Part shown: one piece after another, positions 35,696 to 44,619 of the stretch | Layout: each line of letters starts with the position of its first letter | Position numbering within the stretch: position 1 is the stretch's first letter | Assembly (NCBI RefSeq): GCF_001611975.1 | Contig: NZ_CP014525.1 | Span: 1,046,001 to 1,110,000, forward strand | Length of the DNA stretch: 64,000 nucleotides | Origin: Haematospirillum jordaniae | Lineage (GTDB): Bacteria; Pseudomonadota; Alphaproteobacteria; Rhodospirillales; Rhodospirillaceae | Reading direction: 5' to 3' | Notes under the pieces: generated by a model | The model's database searches: none | Seen by the model: only the letters and a program-made list of their open reading frames with translations | What the model was told of the DNA's origin: nothing | Program-made: the position numbers and the translations under genes

Positions 35696-36574
35696 CTACC
35701 GGAAGACAACAGTCTTGTTGCCGTTGGCCATAACCCGTTTCTCGACATGCCAGCGGACGGCACGGGACAGAACCATCGTCTCGATATCGCGCCCGGTCCG
35801 TACCAAGGCATCGACAGAGAAGGTATGGTCTACACGTTCAACAGCTTGTTCGATAATCGGTCCTTCATCCAGATCACCGGTTACGTAATGCGCTGTTGCC
35901 CCGATCAGCTTGACCCCTTTGCTGTGCGCCTGCTGGTAGGGCTTGGCACCCTTGAAGCTGGGGAGGAAAGAGTGGTGGATGTTGATGGCGCGTCCCGACA
36001 AGGTACGGCAGGCTTCTTCGGACAAAATCTGCATGTAACGCGCCAGCACAAGCAGGTCGGATTTCGTTTCCGCAAACAGCTCCAGCATGCGGGCTTCCTG
36101 ATCTGCCTTAGTTTCCTTTGTTACCGGCAGATAGTGGAAGGGAATGCCGTGCCATTCCACCAGATCGCGGAAATCAACGTGGTTGGACACCACCCCGGTG
36201 ATGTCGATCGCCAGCTGCCCCGTACGCCAGCTGTGCAACAGGTCATTGAGGCAGTGCCCAAAGCGGGATACTGCAATCATGACCTTGGGGCGGTCGCCGG
36301 AACTATTAATGCTCCACTCCATCCCGAACCGACTGCCGATCAGGTCAAAGCCTGCCTTCAACCGATCTAGGGCTGGAAAACTTTTGCCACCGGCGCGGAA
36401 AGACGTGCGCATGAAAAAGAAGCCTGTATCCGGATCGCCGTAGTGGGCGCTGTCGGTAATGAAGGCTTCGTTTTCGGCCAGAAAACCGGACACGGCAGCA
36501 ACAATTCCGACCGCATCCGGGCATTTGATGGTCAGCACATAAAGCGGTTCGGTGACGACAGCGGCAACGTTCAT
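35696..36574 (-). CDS. purU: Formyltetrahydrofolate deformylase PurU
   Basis: A 292-residue PurU, which releases formate from 10-formyl-THF and balances the one-carbon pool. Residues 8-90 are an ACT domain (LTIKCPDAVGIVAAVSGFLAE). Residues 95-285 are a formyltransferase-type catalytic domain with NIHHSFLPSFKGAKPYQQAH and GATAHYVTGDLDEGPIIEQ supplying the conserved Asn/His/Asp set. ATG 36574 matches the family; the longer frame upstream is merely the translated tRNA-Leu. It lies 65 bases downstream of that tRNA on the same strand and may share its transcript. Confidence 0.94.
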   Translation of the reverse strand: MNVAAVVTEPLYVLTIKCPDAVGIVAAVSGFLAENEAFITDSAHYGDPDTGFFFMRTSFRAGGKSFPALDRLKAGFDLIGSRFGMEWSINSSGDRPKVMIAVSRFGHCLNDLLHSWRTGQLAIDITGVVSNHVDFRDLVEWHGIPFHYLPVTKETKADQEARMLELFAETKSDLLVLARYMQILSEEACRTLSGRAINIHHSFLPSFKGAKPYQQAHSKGVKLIGATAHYVTGDLDEGPIIEQAVERVDHTFSVDALVRTGRDIETMVLSRAVRWHVEKRVMANGNKTVVFR

Positions 36575-36639
36575 TCGGGCCGGCTTCCTGTTTTGCGGGA
36601 TCTCGGGATGCGGGGCAATCTTTCGCGGCGGGCCAGCCA

Positions 36640-36724
36640 TGGTGGGGGTGGAGGGACTCGAACCCACACTCTTTGCAGAACACGATTTTGAGTCGCGCGC
36701 GTCTACCAATTCCGCCACACCCCC
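36640..36724 (-). tRNA. tRNA-Leu (anticodon CAA)
   Basis: An 85-base tRNA with encoded CCA. The acceptor stem GGGGGTG pairs with CACCCCC, and the D arm contains GGAATTGGTAGACGC. The anticodon stem CGCGA/TCGTG encloses CTCAAAA, giving anticodon CAA for UUG codons. There is a long variable arm typical of leucine tRNAs, and the T arm GTGGGTTCGAGTCCCTC. All arms are intact. Confidence 0.95.
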
Positions 36725-36895
36725 GTGCGTGGCCCGCCAATGCGAAGGCGAAACTCTATAGAGGCTTTTCTGGGCTCCGCCAAGGAAAAAATGGCGTTAT
36801 CCTGATTGTATGCTGAAAATTATGGTGTCGGGGCTGGTCATTTTGTCGCCAGAGGTGCACTCTGCGTTGGTGTTTGCCATGTGTGCGGAAGTTCC

Positions 36896-37411
36896 ATGCC
36901 TTTATCTGCAATATCCTGTCGCCTATTCTTTTCCTGTATCTTGGGGGCTGCGGTCCTTGCTCTTGCCGGTGCCCTGACGGCCGAGCATGTCTTCGGCTTG
37001 GAGCCGTGTATCCTGTGTCTGTACGAGCGGGTTCCGTGGGTTCTGGCTGGTTTGCTATCTGCGTGTTGGCTTGTTTTTCCCTTTGCCCGACGCAGCCCCA
37101 TGCCGGGGGTTCTTCTTGTCACAGCGGTCTTTGCCGCCGGTGCTTCCTTGGCCGGCTATCATGTTGGGGTTGAGCAGGGATGGTGGGCTTTTCAGGGGTG
37201 TACCGGTGAGCTTCCCGGCCCCTTGGGACTGGCTGATCTGATGGAGGGGCTGGACCGTCCGGTGCGCCCGGCCTGCAATGTGGTGCAGTGGACCCTGTTC
37301 GGGTTGTCCTTTGCCAGCTACAATGCCTTGGCCTCCCTGTTCATGACGGGGCTGGGTGTGTTTGTGTTTCTGTCGGGCGTGTTCCCGGTTTCCCGGCAGC
37401 AGGGGGAATAA
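36896..37411 (+). CDS. dsbB: Disulfide bond formation protein DsbB
   Basis: A 171-residue inner-membrane quinone reductase of the DsbB family, with four hydrophobic segments. It passes electrons from DsbA to ubiquinone. The first periplasmic loop has CILC (EPCILCLYERVPW), and the second cysteine pair is spread over FQGCTGELPG and RPACNVVQW. ATG 36896 after GGAA gives the usual length; the longer frame from 36806 is not family-like. The coq7 gene begins three bases after the stop, so the two ubiquinone-related genes are probably one operon. Confidence 0.88.
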   Translation: MPLSAISCRLFFSCILGAAVLALAGALTAEHVFGLEPCILCLYERVPWVLAGLLSACWLVFPFARRSPMPGVLLVTAVFAAGASLAGYHVGVEQGWWAFQGCTGELPGPLGLADLMEGLDRPVRPACNVVQWTLFGLSFASYNALASLFMTGLGVFVFLSGVFPVSRQQGE

Positions 37412-37414
37412 GCC

Positions 37415-38020
37415 ATGACCAAAAGCCTTGTTCGTGAATCGTCTTCTGCGGTCCGGAATGTGCTGCCTGCCGGGCGGACAGCAGACGGGCATATCCCCGG
37501 TGATTTGACCCGCGAGCAGCTTCTGGACCGTTTTGTGCGGGTCAACCATGCCGGGGAATATGGTGCCGTCCGGATCTATACCGGACAGCTTGCCGTTCTC
37601 TCGAAAGGAAGGCATGCGCAAACCCTGCGTCATATGCTGGACCAGGAAGTCGAGCATTGCACCTACTTCGAGAGACAGGTTGCCGCACGGCATGTGCGCC
37701 CGACTGCTCTGCAGCCGTTGTGGCATGTCGCCGGCTGGATGCTGGGGGCGGGAACCGCCCTGTTGGGTGAAAAAGCAGCGATGGCCTGCACAGTGGCTGT
37801 CGAGGAAGCGATCGACGAGCATTATCAGAACCAGATTGACCAGCTGGGTGATGACGAAAAGCCATTGCGTGACACGATTGCCCGCTTCCGCGAGGAAGAG
37901 CTGGAGCACCGCGACATCGGGTATGAGAACGGCGCGGAGCAGGCACCGGCCTATACCCTTCTGCATGGGGCGGTCAAGGCCGGAACCCGGCTCGCAATCT
38001 GGCTGTCCGAGCGTATCTGA
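37415..38020 (+). CDS. coq7: Demethoxyubiquinone hydroxylase, COQ7 family
   Basis: A 201-residue di-iron monooxygenase that adds the C6 hydroxyl in ubiquinone synthesis. The iron ligands are in NHAGEYGAVRIYTGQ, EVEHCTYFE, VEEAIDEHY and EEELEHRDIG, that is, two EXXH motifs with their partner glutamates. The first 25 residues are an extension without motif. COQ7 replaces the flavin enzyme UbiF in many alphaproteobacteria. It follows dsbB by three bases, whose product needs ubiquinone. Confidence 0.93.
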   Translation: MTKSLVRESSSAVRNVLPAGRTADGHIPGDLTREQLLDRFVRVNHAGEYGAVRIYTGQLAVLSKGRHAQTLRHMLDQEVEHCTYFERQVAARHVRPTALQPLWHVAGWMLGAGTALLGEKAAMACTVAVEEAIDEHYQNQIDQLGDDEKPLRDTIARFREEELEHRDIGYENGAEQAPAYTLLHGAVKAGTRLAIWLSERI

Positions 38021-38031
38021 GAACAGCCTTC

Positions 38032-38071
38032 ATCCCGGGGCCGTGCGCTCAGGCAACGCCGGCCCCGGGAT
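38032..38071. terminator. Bidirectional hairpin between coq7 and the gate-domain gene
   Basis: A perfect 12-base stem ATCCCGGGGCCG/CGGCCCCGGGAT with a 16-base loop lies between two convergent genes. The T-run is only partial (TTGGTCTTT on the plus strand). It is a likely terminator for coq7 and perhaps for its neighbour. Confidence 0.6.
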
Positions 38072-38083
38072 TGGTCTTTCCGG

Positions 38084-39082
38084 TCAGGATGATGCGGCTT
38101 TGGCTTCGCTGTCCTGCGGTTCCCGGCAGAAAACCAGGCGATGGAACAGGCTGTCCGGCATGGCGTGGATGATGCGCGCCAGAACCGCAATCACGCCGAC
38201 GGCCATGATGATGCGGGCAACGATGATGCCGCTCCAATGTCCGCCCATGGCTAAGACGAGCAGGCTGTCCTCGATCAGATTGTGGCACAGCGACATGAAG
38301 CACACGGAGATAACCACATCCCGTGCCTTCAGGGCACCGCTGCGGGCCCGGTCGATAATCAGCCCGCCGCCATAGGTCAGGCCCAATAGCACACCGACCA
38401 TGGTCAGGGGGGCTGCATCACGGCTCATGCCCATAACGCGCAGAAGGGGGCCCATGATCCGGGTCAGCCAGGCGGTGATCCCGGTACGGTCCATGATGCG
38501 CAGGACCAGCACAAGCCCGGCAATAACCGGCAGAATGACGGCCAGCGATTTCAGGCTTTCGATCAGCCATACCAGACGGGTTTGTGTCTGTGATGCGCCT
38601 TCTGTTGCCAACAGAACCGTGCCCGGTTCCTGCAGGATATCCAGGTGTCCGTAAAAGGCCTGCAGAAGCGCTCCCTGTCCAACAGCAAAGGCCATGCGCA
38701 GAAGAACGGTCAGCCCGATGCCGACGCCGGCACGGCGGGCAACCCTCAGTTCGATCGGGAAGCTGTGCGCGGCCAGCATCATGCCACCCAGAACAGTCAG
38801 GTCGGCGGCACTCAGGGAGAGTTCGGGCAGCAGGCCCAGCAAGACAGCCACGCCGCCGTAAATACCCACCAGGCAGGTGGTGGCCCAGACCATGCCGGTT
38901 TCCGGGGGCAGGCCGACCAGGCCGGTCAGGGGTTCAAAGGCTGCGGCCAAGAGTGGAACCGCATCAAGTTCGACGGCAATGCGCACCAGCACCATCACCG
39001 GGACCATGATTTTCAGCAGTGACCAGTACAGGCGCAGGGTGTCGTGGCCAATAGCCTTTGCAAAGGAAGCAGGAGAGGACAT
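38084..39082 (-). CDS. Nucleoside-recognition (gate) domain membrane protein
   Basis: A 332-residue membrane protein with two gate domains of the type shared by SpmA/SpmB, NupC and FeoB (residues about 15-130 and 190-310). Hydrophobic helices alternate with glycine-rich turns such as TCLVGIYGGVAVLLGLLPEL and MVGVLLGLTYGGGLIIDRA. The substrate is unknown; similar single genes are often called YjiH-like or nucleoside-recognition proteins. ATG 39082 gives MSSPASFAKAIG; the longer frame begins 35 codons earlier without support. Confidence 0.82.
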   Translation of the reverse strand: MSSPASFAKAIGHDTLRLYWSLLKIMVPVMVLVRIAVELDAVPLLAAAFEPLTGLVGLPPETGMVWATTCLVGIYGGVAVLLGLLPELSLSAADLTVLGGMMLAAHSFPIELRVARRAGVGIGLTVLLRMAFAVGQGALLQAFYGHLDILQEPGTVLLATEGASQTQTRLVWLIESLKSLAVILPVIAGLVLVLRIMDRTGITAWLTRIMGPLLRVMGMSRDAAPLTMVGVLLGLTYGGGLIIDRARSGALKARDVVISVCFMSLCHNLIEDSLLVLAMGGHWSGIIVARIIMAVGVIAVLARIIHAMPDSLFHRLVFCREPQDSEAKAASS

Positions 39083-39173
39083 GTACAATCCGGTTTCAGA
39101 GAAAGGGCATGCCTGATGTTTATCAGGCAGCCGTGTGGAGAGAGTGTTTTGAAAAAGAGGTGTGACAGTATGG

Positions 39174-40454
39174 TCACGTCTTTTCACGGGCTACGGCACG
39201 CCAGCCGATATCCCGCCGGCAGAATCCATCCGGCCAGTCCAGGGTATCGACAGCGGTGTAGGCGCGTTTCTGTGCCTCGGTGACCGTTCTGCCAAGGGCG
39301 GTGATTCCAAGGACCCGCCCCCCGGTCGCAAGAATACGCCCGTTTTCTTCACGGGTTCCGGCGTGGCAGACAAAGACACCTTCGCAGCGGGACGCGGCAT
39401 CAAGCCCACGGATTTCGGTATTGCGGGCATAGGTGCCGGGATAGCCGCGCGCTGCCATCACTACCACCAGGGCTGCCTGATCTTTCCAGTGCAGGCGGAT
39501 ATCGGCCAGTCGTCCTTCGGCTGCGGCCAGCAGGACTTCCAGGATGTCACTGTCCAGGCGCTCCATCAGAACCTGACACTCGGGGTCGCCGAAGCGCACA
39601 TTGTATTCCAGAACCTTGGGGCCATCAGCGGTCAGCATGATCCCGCAGAAGAGGACACCGCGATAGGGGCGCCCCAGCTTCTTCATGTGGGCCACAGTGG
39701 GCAGGATGGCTTTCTGCATCAGTTCGTCACGCAGGGCATCGGTAAAAGCCGGGGCTGGACAATAGGCCCCCATTCCACCGGTATTGGGGCCTGTATCCCC
39801 GTCTCCGACCGCCTTGTGATCCTGTGCGGCAGCCAGAGGAATCGCTGTTTCGCCGTCACTGATGGCAAAGAAGCTGAGTTCCTCGCCTTCCAGAAACTGT
39901 TCAATAATAACTTCTGAACCGGCATCTCCGAAAATGCGTCGGTCCATGATGTCCGTGACAGCTTGCAGGGCCTCTTCGGTGTTTTGGCACAGGATTACGC
40001 CCTTGCCGGCGGCCAGTCCGTCGGTCTTGATGACAATCGGAGCACCTTTTTCGGTCACAAAGGCCCGGGCAGCATGGCTGTCGGTGAATCGCTGGTACCA
40101 GGCCGTCGGGACACCGGCATCACGCAGGACATCCTTCATGAACCCCTTGGAGCCTTCCAGCGCTGCGGCCGCAGCCGATGGGCCGAAGACCTTGATGCCA
40201 GCTTCTTGCAGACGGTCGGCAAGGCCGAGAACCAGCGGTGCTTCCGGGCCGATAACCACCAGGTCCACGGTATTGGCCTTGGCCCACGCGGTCAGGTCGT
40301 CCACCGCCTCTGCTGCAACAGGTACCACGGTTGCAAGGCTGGCAATGCCGGCATTGCCGGGGGCGCAAAACAGGGCGGAACAGCGTGGAGACTGCTTCAG
40401 GGCCCGGCACAGCGCATGCTCCCGCCCGCCTGAGCCAACAACCAGAACTTTCAT
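39174..40454 (-). CDS. purD: Phosphoribosylamine-glycine ligase PurD
   Basis: A 426-residue ATP-grasp enzyme joining glycine to phosphoribosylamine in the second step of purine synthesis. It has the family start MKVLVVGSGGREHALCRAL, the PEAPLVLGLADRL and ALEGSKGFMKDVL segments, the HKAVGDGDTGPNTGGMGAYCPAP loop (part) and YNVRFGDPECQ for metal binding. ATG 40454 is fixed by the family N-terminus. It is divergent from xseA with about 110 bases between them for both promoters. Confidence 0.96.
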   Translation of the reverse strand: MKVLVVGSGGREHALCRALKQSPRCSALFCAPGNAGIASLATVVPVAAEAVDDLTAWAKANTVDLVVIGPEAPLVLGLADRLQEAGIKVFGPSAAAAALEGSKGFMKDVLRDAGVPTAWYQRFTDSHAARAFVTEKGAPIVIKTDGLAAGKGVILCQNTEEALQAVTDIMDRRIFGDAGSEVIIEQFLEGEELSFFAISDGETAIPLAAAQDHKAVGDGDTGPNTGGMGAYCPAPAFTDALRDELMQKAILPTVAHMKKLGRPYRGVLFCGIMLTADGPKVLEYNVRFGDPECQVLMERLDSDILEVLLAAAEGRLADIRLHWKDQAALVVVMAARGYPGTYARNTEIRGLDAASRCEGVFVCHAGTREENGRILATGGRVLGITALGRTVTEAQKRAYTAVDTLDWPDGFCRRDIGWRAVAREKT

Positions 40455-40565
40455 GGTGTTCTCTTTCGACCAAAGATGTTTACCGGCAACGGCTGTTGTT
40501 CTAGCATCCTGTTTTCGTCCCGTCACCTTCTGTGCTGAAGACAAGAAACGGCCATCGCCCACGTT

Positions 40566-42128
40566 ATGACAGCGACTGAAACCACCGGCCAGGCAGATCC
40601 GGTTCACAATCTGCCCGAACGCACTGTTTCCGAAGTATCCACCGACCTGAAACGAATGGTGGAGGATCGTTTTGCCCGTGTCCGGGTGCGTGGTGAAATC
40701 AGTCAGCCCAAGCTGGCCGGGTCAGGCCATTGTTATCTGCGTCTGAAGGATGACAATGCTGTTCTGGACGGCGTGATCTGGAAGGGCACGTACCCGAAGC
40801 TGGGAACAAAGCCGCAGGATGGTCTGGAGGTTATTGTCACCGGGCGCCTGACAACGTGGCCCGGGCGCTCGTCCTATCAGATTGTGATTGAATCCCTTGA
40901 GCTGGCCGGGGAAGGGGCCCTGCTCAAGCTGCTGGAGGAGCGTCGCCGTCGCCTGGCGGCCGAAGGCCTGTTTGATCCTGCAACCAAGAAGGCGCTGCCG
41001 TTCCTGCCCCGGGTGATCGGTGTGGTCACCAGCCCGACGGGGGCCGTTATCCGCGATATCCTGCACCGCTTGTCCGACCGCTTCCCGGTTCATGTTCTGG
41101 TCTGGCCGGTTCTTGTGCAGGGAGAGGGCGCTGCGGCCCAGATTGCCGCAGCGGTCCGGGGCTTCAACGCGCTGGGTTCCGACAGCCCTATTGTTCGTCC
41201 CGATCTGGTGATCGTGGCTCGGGGTGGCGGATCTTTGGAAGACCTGATGGCCTTCAACGAGGAAGAGGTCGTGCGGGCTGTTGCCGCCTCGGATATTCCC
41301 GTTATTTCCGCCGTCGGGCACGAGACGGATACGACCCTGTGCGACTTTGCGGCTGACCGGCGGGCTCCCACCCCGACCGGAGCTGCGGAAATTGCCGTGC
41401 CAGTGCGTCTGGACCTGTGTGTGCAGGTGGCCGATGTAGCCCGCCGTTTGACAGCAGCAACACGGCGGAGCTTTGCGGAGCAGGGGACCCGGTTGCAGGG
41501 CTTGGCTCGTGGCCTGCCACCCCTTGACCGTCTGGTGCAGGGCCATGTGCAGCGTCTGGAAGACCGGGCGGAGCGTCTTGGAACGGCTGTTGGCAGTTTT
41601 CTGGAACGGAACCGGTCCAGCTTTCTGGCTCTGGCGGCAGCCTTGCGCCATCCGCGTGACCGGGTGGCAATGGCCTTTGCCCGTCTGGACACGGCTGGAT
41701 CTGCTCTGTCCGGTGCCTTTCGGCTGTCTCTGGGAGGTGCTTCCACCCGACTGGGATCTTCTGCAGTGCGTTTGGCAGCCGTATCACCAGTGCGTGGTCT
41801 TGCGCAGGGGCGTGATCGTGTAACCGGCCTAGAGCAGCGCTTGGTGGCCGCAATGCACCGTTTGCAGCAAGATGAGGGGCAGCGGTTGCTTAATGCGGCG
41901 GAGCGTCTTGAGGCGGCTTCGTGGCAGCGTGCCTTGCAGCGTGGTTATGCTGTGGTTCGGGACTCGAATGGTCTGCTGGTTGACCGCAGGGCTTCCGTGC
42001 GCGTCGGGGATGTCCTGTCCATCCAGCTTGCGGATGGAGACCTGCCTGTTGTGGCCCGTGGCCCCGGGGGGCGGGTTTCACGTAGGACTCGGCAGGATTC
42101 CGACCCCCGGCAGGATTCGCTGTTCTGA
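40566..42128 (+). CDS. xseA: Exodeoxyribonuclease VII large subunit XseA
   Basis: A 520-residue catalytic subunit of exonuclease VII, which degrades single-stranded DNA to oligonucleotides together with XseB. The N-terminal OB fold carries VRVRGEISQPKLAGSGHCYLRLKD (part). The catalytic region has GVVTSPTGAVIRDILHRL and DLVIVARGGGSLEDLMAFN, plus AVGHETDTTLCDFAADRRAPTPT. A long coiled coil (about 280-420) follows, and the C-terminal segment (LQRGYAVVRDSNG) is the usual ending. The small-subunit gene is not in the window. Confidence 0.95.
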   Translation: MTATETTGQADPVHNLPERTVSEVSTDLKRMVEDRFARVRVRGEISQPKLAGSGHCYLRLKDDNAVLDGVIWKGTYPKLGTKPQDGLEVIVTGRLTTWPGRSSYQIVIESLELAGEGALLKLLEERRRRLAAEGLFDPATKKALPFLPRVIGVVTSPTGAVIRDILHRLSDRFPVHVLVWPVLVQGEGAAAQIAAAVRGFNALGSDSPIVRPDLVIVARGGGSLEDLMAFNEEEVVRAVAASDIPVISAVGHETDTTLCDFAADRRAPTPTGAAEIAVPVRLDLCVQVADVARRLTAATRRSFAEQGTRLQGLARGLPPLDRLVQGHVQRLEDRAERLGTAVGSFLERNRSSFLALAAALRHPRDRVAMAFARLDTAGSALSGAFRLSLGGASTRLGSSAVRLAAVSPVRGLAQGRDRVTGLEQRLVAAMHRLQQDEGQRLLNAAERLEAASWQRALQRGYAVVRDSNGLLVDRRASVRVGDVLSIQLADGDLPVVARGPGGRVSRRTRQDSDPRQDSLF

Positions 42129-42258
42129 CACCCGGTTTTTAGCTGTGTTCGCACAGTCATATTCCCCGTCCGGGGCTTGACGGTCTATAGCGGCGGGGAT
42201 TGTCTTGTCCATCAGGCCTGCCCCCTGACGTTCCGGGGCTGGGATCAGGGAGCCCGTT

Positions 42259-42594
42259 ATGGCGTTTGTTGAATGGTCTGTTTATGCGGTTCGTCTGAAG
42301 CGGTGTGCTGAGCGTATGAGCCGGGCGCGAACCGTAGACGAACTGCGGGTTTGTGTTGCCGAGAATACCCAACTCTGGGCCCAGCTGGACGAGCTTCTGA
42401 GCGAGCGCCTAGAGGCCCGGTGCGCGGATTGTCGTACCCTGCACAACCGGGCTCGTTATGTAGCCGAGACATCCGCCGTGATCCCGACCCTGTCAGATTC
42501 GCACATCGAGGCTTTTATTGCCATCAACCGTCAGAGCGCCGAAATCCTGCCAATGCTGGATTTGTCGGCCGATATCAACCCGGTACGGAACTGA
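42259..42594 (+). CDS. Hypothetical helical protein, weakly FlaF-like
   Basis: A 111-residue, mainly helical, soluble protein. The middle and end (NTQLWAQLDELL ... RARYVAETSAVI ... IEAFIAINRQSAEIL) follow the spacing of FlaF, the alphaproteobacterial flagellin regulator, whose C-terminus has a LW...L and a LIDINRxI pattern. The match is weak and no flagellar gene is adjacent, so this is only a suggestion. The end overlaps the convergent hydrolase gene by 20 bases. Confidence 0.6.
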   Translation: MAFVEWSVYAVRLKRCAERMSRARTVDELRVCVAENTQLWAQLDELLSERLEARCADCRTLHNRARYVAETSAVIPTLSDSHIEAFIAINRQSAEILPMLDLSADINPVRN

Positions 42595-43402
42595 CGGCGC
42601 GCTTCTCCTCTTCCTGACGTTCAAGAACGGAGTCCAAGGCCCTGCCCAGACAGGCCAGATCTTGGGGGCGGGAGAGTCGATGGTCGCCGGACTTGATCAG
42701 AATACATTCCACACTGGCTGAGCGCAGATGATCTGCCAGCCGTACGGATGTGTCCCACGGCACGGTATCATCCTGCTGCCCGTGCAAAAGACAGACGGGG
42801 CCATCAAAGGGCAAGGGGGTTCGCAGGACAAGGTTCTGCCTGCCATCCTCAAAGAAGGCTTTTGTGAAAACATAGGGTTGTTCTGAATAAGGGCACGGGA
42901 TTTCCGTGCGTCCCCGTGTTTCCACATCCTGACGCTGGGCCTGGCTCAGGGCTGGCCATGTCAGGTCTTCGCTAAAGTCGGGTGCGGCGGCAATCCCCAC
43001 CAGTCCGGCCACACGCTGTGGACGGGCTCGGGCCGCCAGAAGCATAAGCCACCCACCCATGGATGATCCGACTAGGATCTGTGGCCCCTCTGTCAGGGTA
43101 TCCAGAATGGCCAAGGTGTCTTCGACCCATGCGCCAATTGTGCCTTCGTCGAAGCGTCCGGACGAGGCGCCGTGACCCATCTGGTCGAAGCGAACAAAGG
43201 CTCGCCCTTGCATCCGGCAGCGTTGCTCCATATACAAGGCTTTGTCACCCTCCATGTCCGACATCAGGCCGTGCAGGAATACAACGCCGGTCGTGGCGTT
43301 CGGGTTTGTTTGTGCCAGGCTCCGGAATGCAAGGAAACGTCCGCCGGGGCGTGGCATGTTTTGTGGTTTTGCAGATGCAGGGTACCCGGTTGTGGTATTC
43401 AT
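42575..43402 (-). CDS. Alpha/beta hydrolase
   Basis: A 275-residue alpha/beta-fold hydrolase. The oxyanion segment VVFLHGLMSDMEGDKA, the nucleophile elbow VGSSMGGW (catalytic Ser), the acid loop LLHGQQDDTVPWD and the histidine in KSGDHRLSRPQD form a complete triad. It resembles the ABHD10/YheT-like small-thioesterase group of alphaproteobacteria; the substrate is unknown. There is no signal peptide. The start is back to back with the glycosyltransferase gene on the plus strand. Confidence 0.85.
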   Translation of the reverse strand: MNTTTGYPASAKPQNMPRPGGRFLAFRSLAQTNPNATTGVVFLHGLMSDMEGDKALYMEQRCRMQGRAFVRFDQMGHGASSGRFDEGTIGAWVEDTLAILDTLTEGPQILVGSSMGGWLMLLAARARPQRVAGLVGIAAAPDFSEDLTWPALSQAQRQDVETRGRTEIPCPYSEQPYVFTKAFFEDGRQNLVLRTPLPFDGPVCLLHGQQDDTVPWDTSVRLADHLRSASVECILIKSGDHRLSRPQDLACLGRALDSVLERQEEEKRAVSSVPG

Positions 43403-43407
43403 CAGGA

Positions 43408-44619
43408 ATGGTCTTTCGAAATGAAAACAGAGTCTGTGGGTTGGCCAGAGTGACGCACCTTAACACTGATTCTGCAGGCGAGCAGCCTGCCCCGGTGATT
43501 TTGCAGGTTCTACCCCGTCTGGTGACAGGTGGGGTGGAGCGTGGCACGGTCGAAGTGGCAGCCGCGTTGCAGGCCGCAGGCTGGAAGGCGGTTGTCGCCA
43601 GTGAGGGTGGCCCGATGGTGCGTGAGCTGGACCGGGTTGGTGCCCTGCACGTGACCTTGCCGATGGCCAGCAAGAATCCTTGTCGCCTGCGCGCCAATAC
43701 CGATGCCTTGCGGTCCCTGATCCGCGAGCATGGTGTTTCTCTAGTTCATGTCCGTTCCCGGGCACCGGGCTGGGCGGCTTTGCGGGCGGCGCGGAGTGAG
43801 GGTGTGCCCTTGGTCACGACCTTCCACGGTACCTATAATCTTGGTCTTTTGGGGATCAAGCGTCCCTATAACAAGGTGATGGTGATGGGGGACCGGGTTA
43901 TTGCTATTTCCCGTTTTATCCGTGGTCATATCCTAGACCATTACCTGCCCGATGATGGCCCGGTCCGGGTTATCCACCGTGGTGTGGACATCAGCCGCTT
44001 TGATCCGGACCGGGTCAGCGCGGAACGCATGATCCAGCTCAGCCGCAAGTGGCGCTTGTCTGATGGGGAGCCGGTGATCATGTTGCCCGGGCGCCTGACC
44101 CGCTGGAAGGGGCAATTGCTGTTGATTGATGCCCTGTCGCGTCTGAAGGATCGCCGTTTCCGCTGTATCCTTGTTGGATCGGACCAAGGGCGGACATCGT
44201 TCCGGCGCAAGCTGGAGCGTGCGGTGATCCGTGCCGGCCTTGAAGACCGCGTGCTTCTGGCCGGGGAGTGCAATGACATGCCCGCTGCCTACATGGTCAG
44301 TGATGTCGTCGTCAGTGCCTCTACGGATCCGGAGGCCTTTGGCCGGGTATGCGCTGAAGGTCAGGCCATGGGGCGCCCCGTTGTGGCTCCTGATCACGGG
44401 GCTGCGCCTGAAATTGTCGAGCCGGGTCGCACCGGTTGGCTGTTTGCACCCGGACACGCCGACAGTCTGGCCGCCGCCTTGGCCGAGTGTCTGGATCTGG
44501 ATGCCGCGCAACGTTTGGAACTGTCTGCCCGTGCCATTGCACATGTGCGGGAGCAGTTTACAACCGACGCCATGTGCCGACAGACCTTGGATGTGTACCG
44601 GGAGCTTCTGGGGCGGTGA
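43408..44619 (+). CDS. Family 4 (GT-B) glycosyltransferase
   Basis: A glycosyltransferase of about 403 residues in the GT4 family, typical of LPS-core or polysaccharide synthesis. The N-terminal Rossmann half has LPRLVTGGVERGTVEVAAAL, and the C-terminal half has LPGRLTRWKGQLLLIDAL, VSASTDPEAFGRVCAEGQAM (the E-x7-E region) and PEIVEPGRTGWLF. The start is uncertain: ATG 43408 or GTG 43450. The open frame begins much earlier but would overlap the hydrolase. Its stop overlaps the next gene's GTG, so the two transferases are coupled. Confidence 0.87.
   Translation: MVFRNENRVCGLARVTHLNTDSAGEQPAPVILQVLPRLVTGGVERGTVEVAAALQAAGWKAVVASEGGPMVRELDRVGALHVTLPMASKNPCRLRANTDALRSLIREHGVSLVHVRSRAPGWAALRAARSEGVPLVTTFHGTYNLGLLGIKRPYNKVMVMGDRVIAISRFIRGHILDHYLPDDGPVRVIHRGVDISRFDPDRVSAERMIQLSRKWRLSDGEPVIMLPGRLTRWKGQLLLIDALSRLKDRRFRCILVGSDQGRTSFRRKLERAVIRAGLEDRVLLAGECNDMPAAYMVSDVVVSASTDPEAFGRVCAEGQAMGRPVVAPDHGAAPEIVEPGRTGWLFAPGHADSLAAALAECLDLDAAQRLELSARAIAHVREQFTTDAMCRQTLDVYRELLGR

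Noticed and set aside
36575..36718. N-terminal extension of purU reading MAELVDARDSKSC...
   Set aside because: This is the translation of the tRNA-Leu gene in the same frame; PurU starts at 36574 by family alignment.
43063..43407. Long 5' extension of the GT4 open frame
   Set aside because: It overlaps the opposite-strand hydrolase gene almost fully and has low-complexity Arg-rich translation without family similarity.
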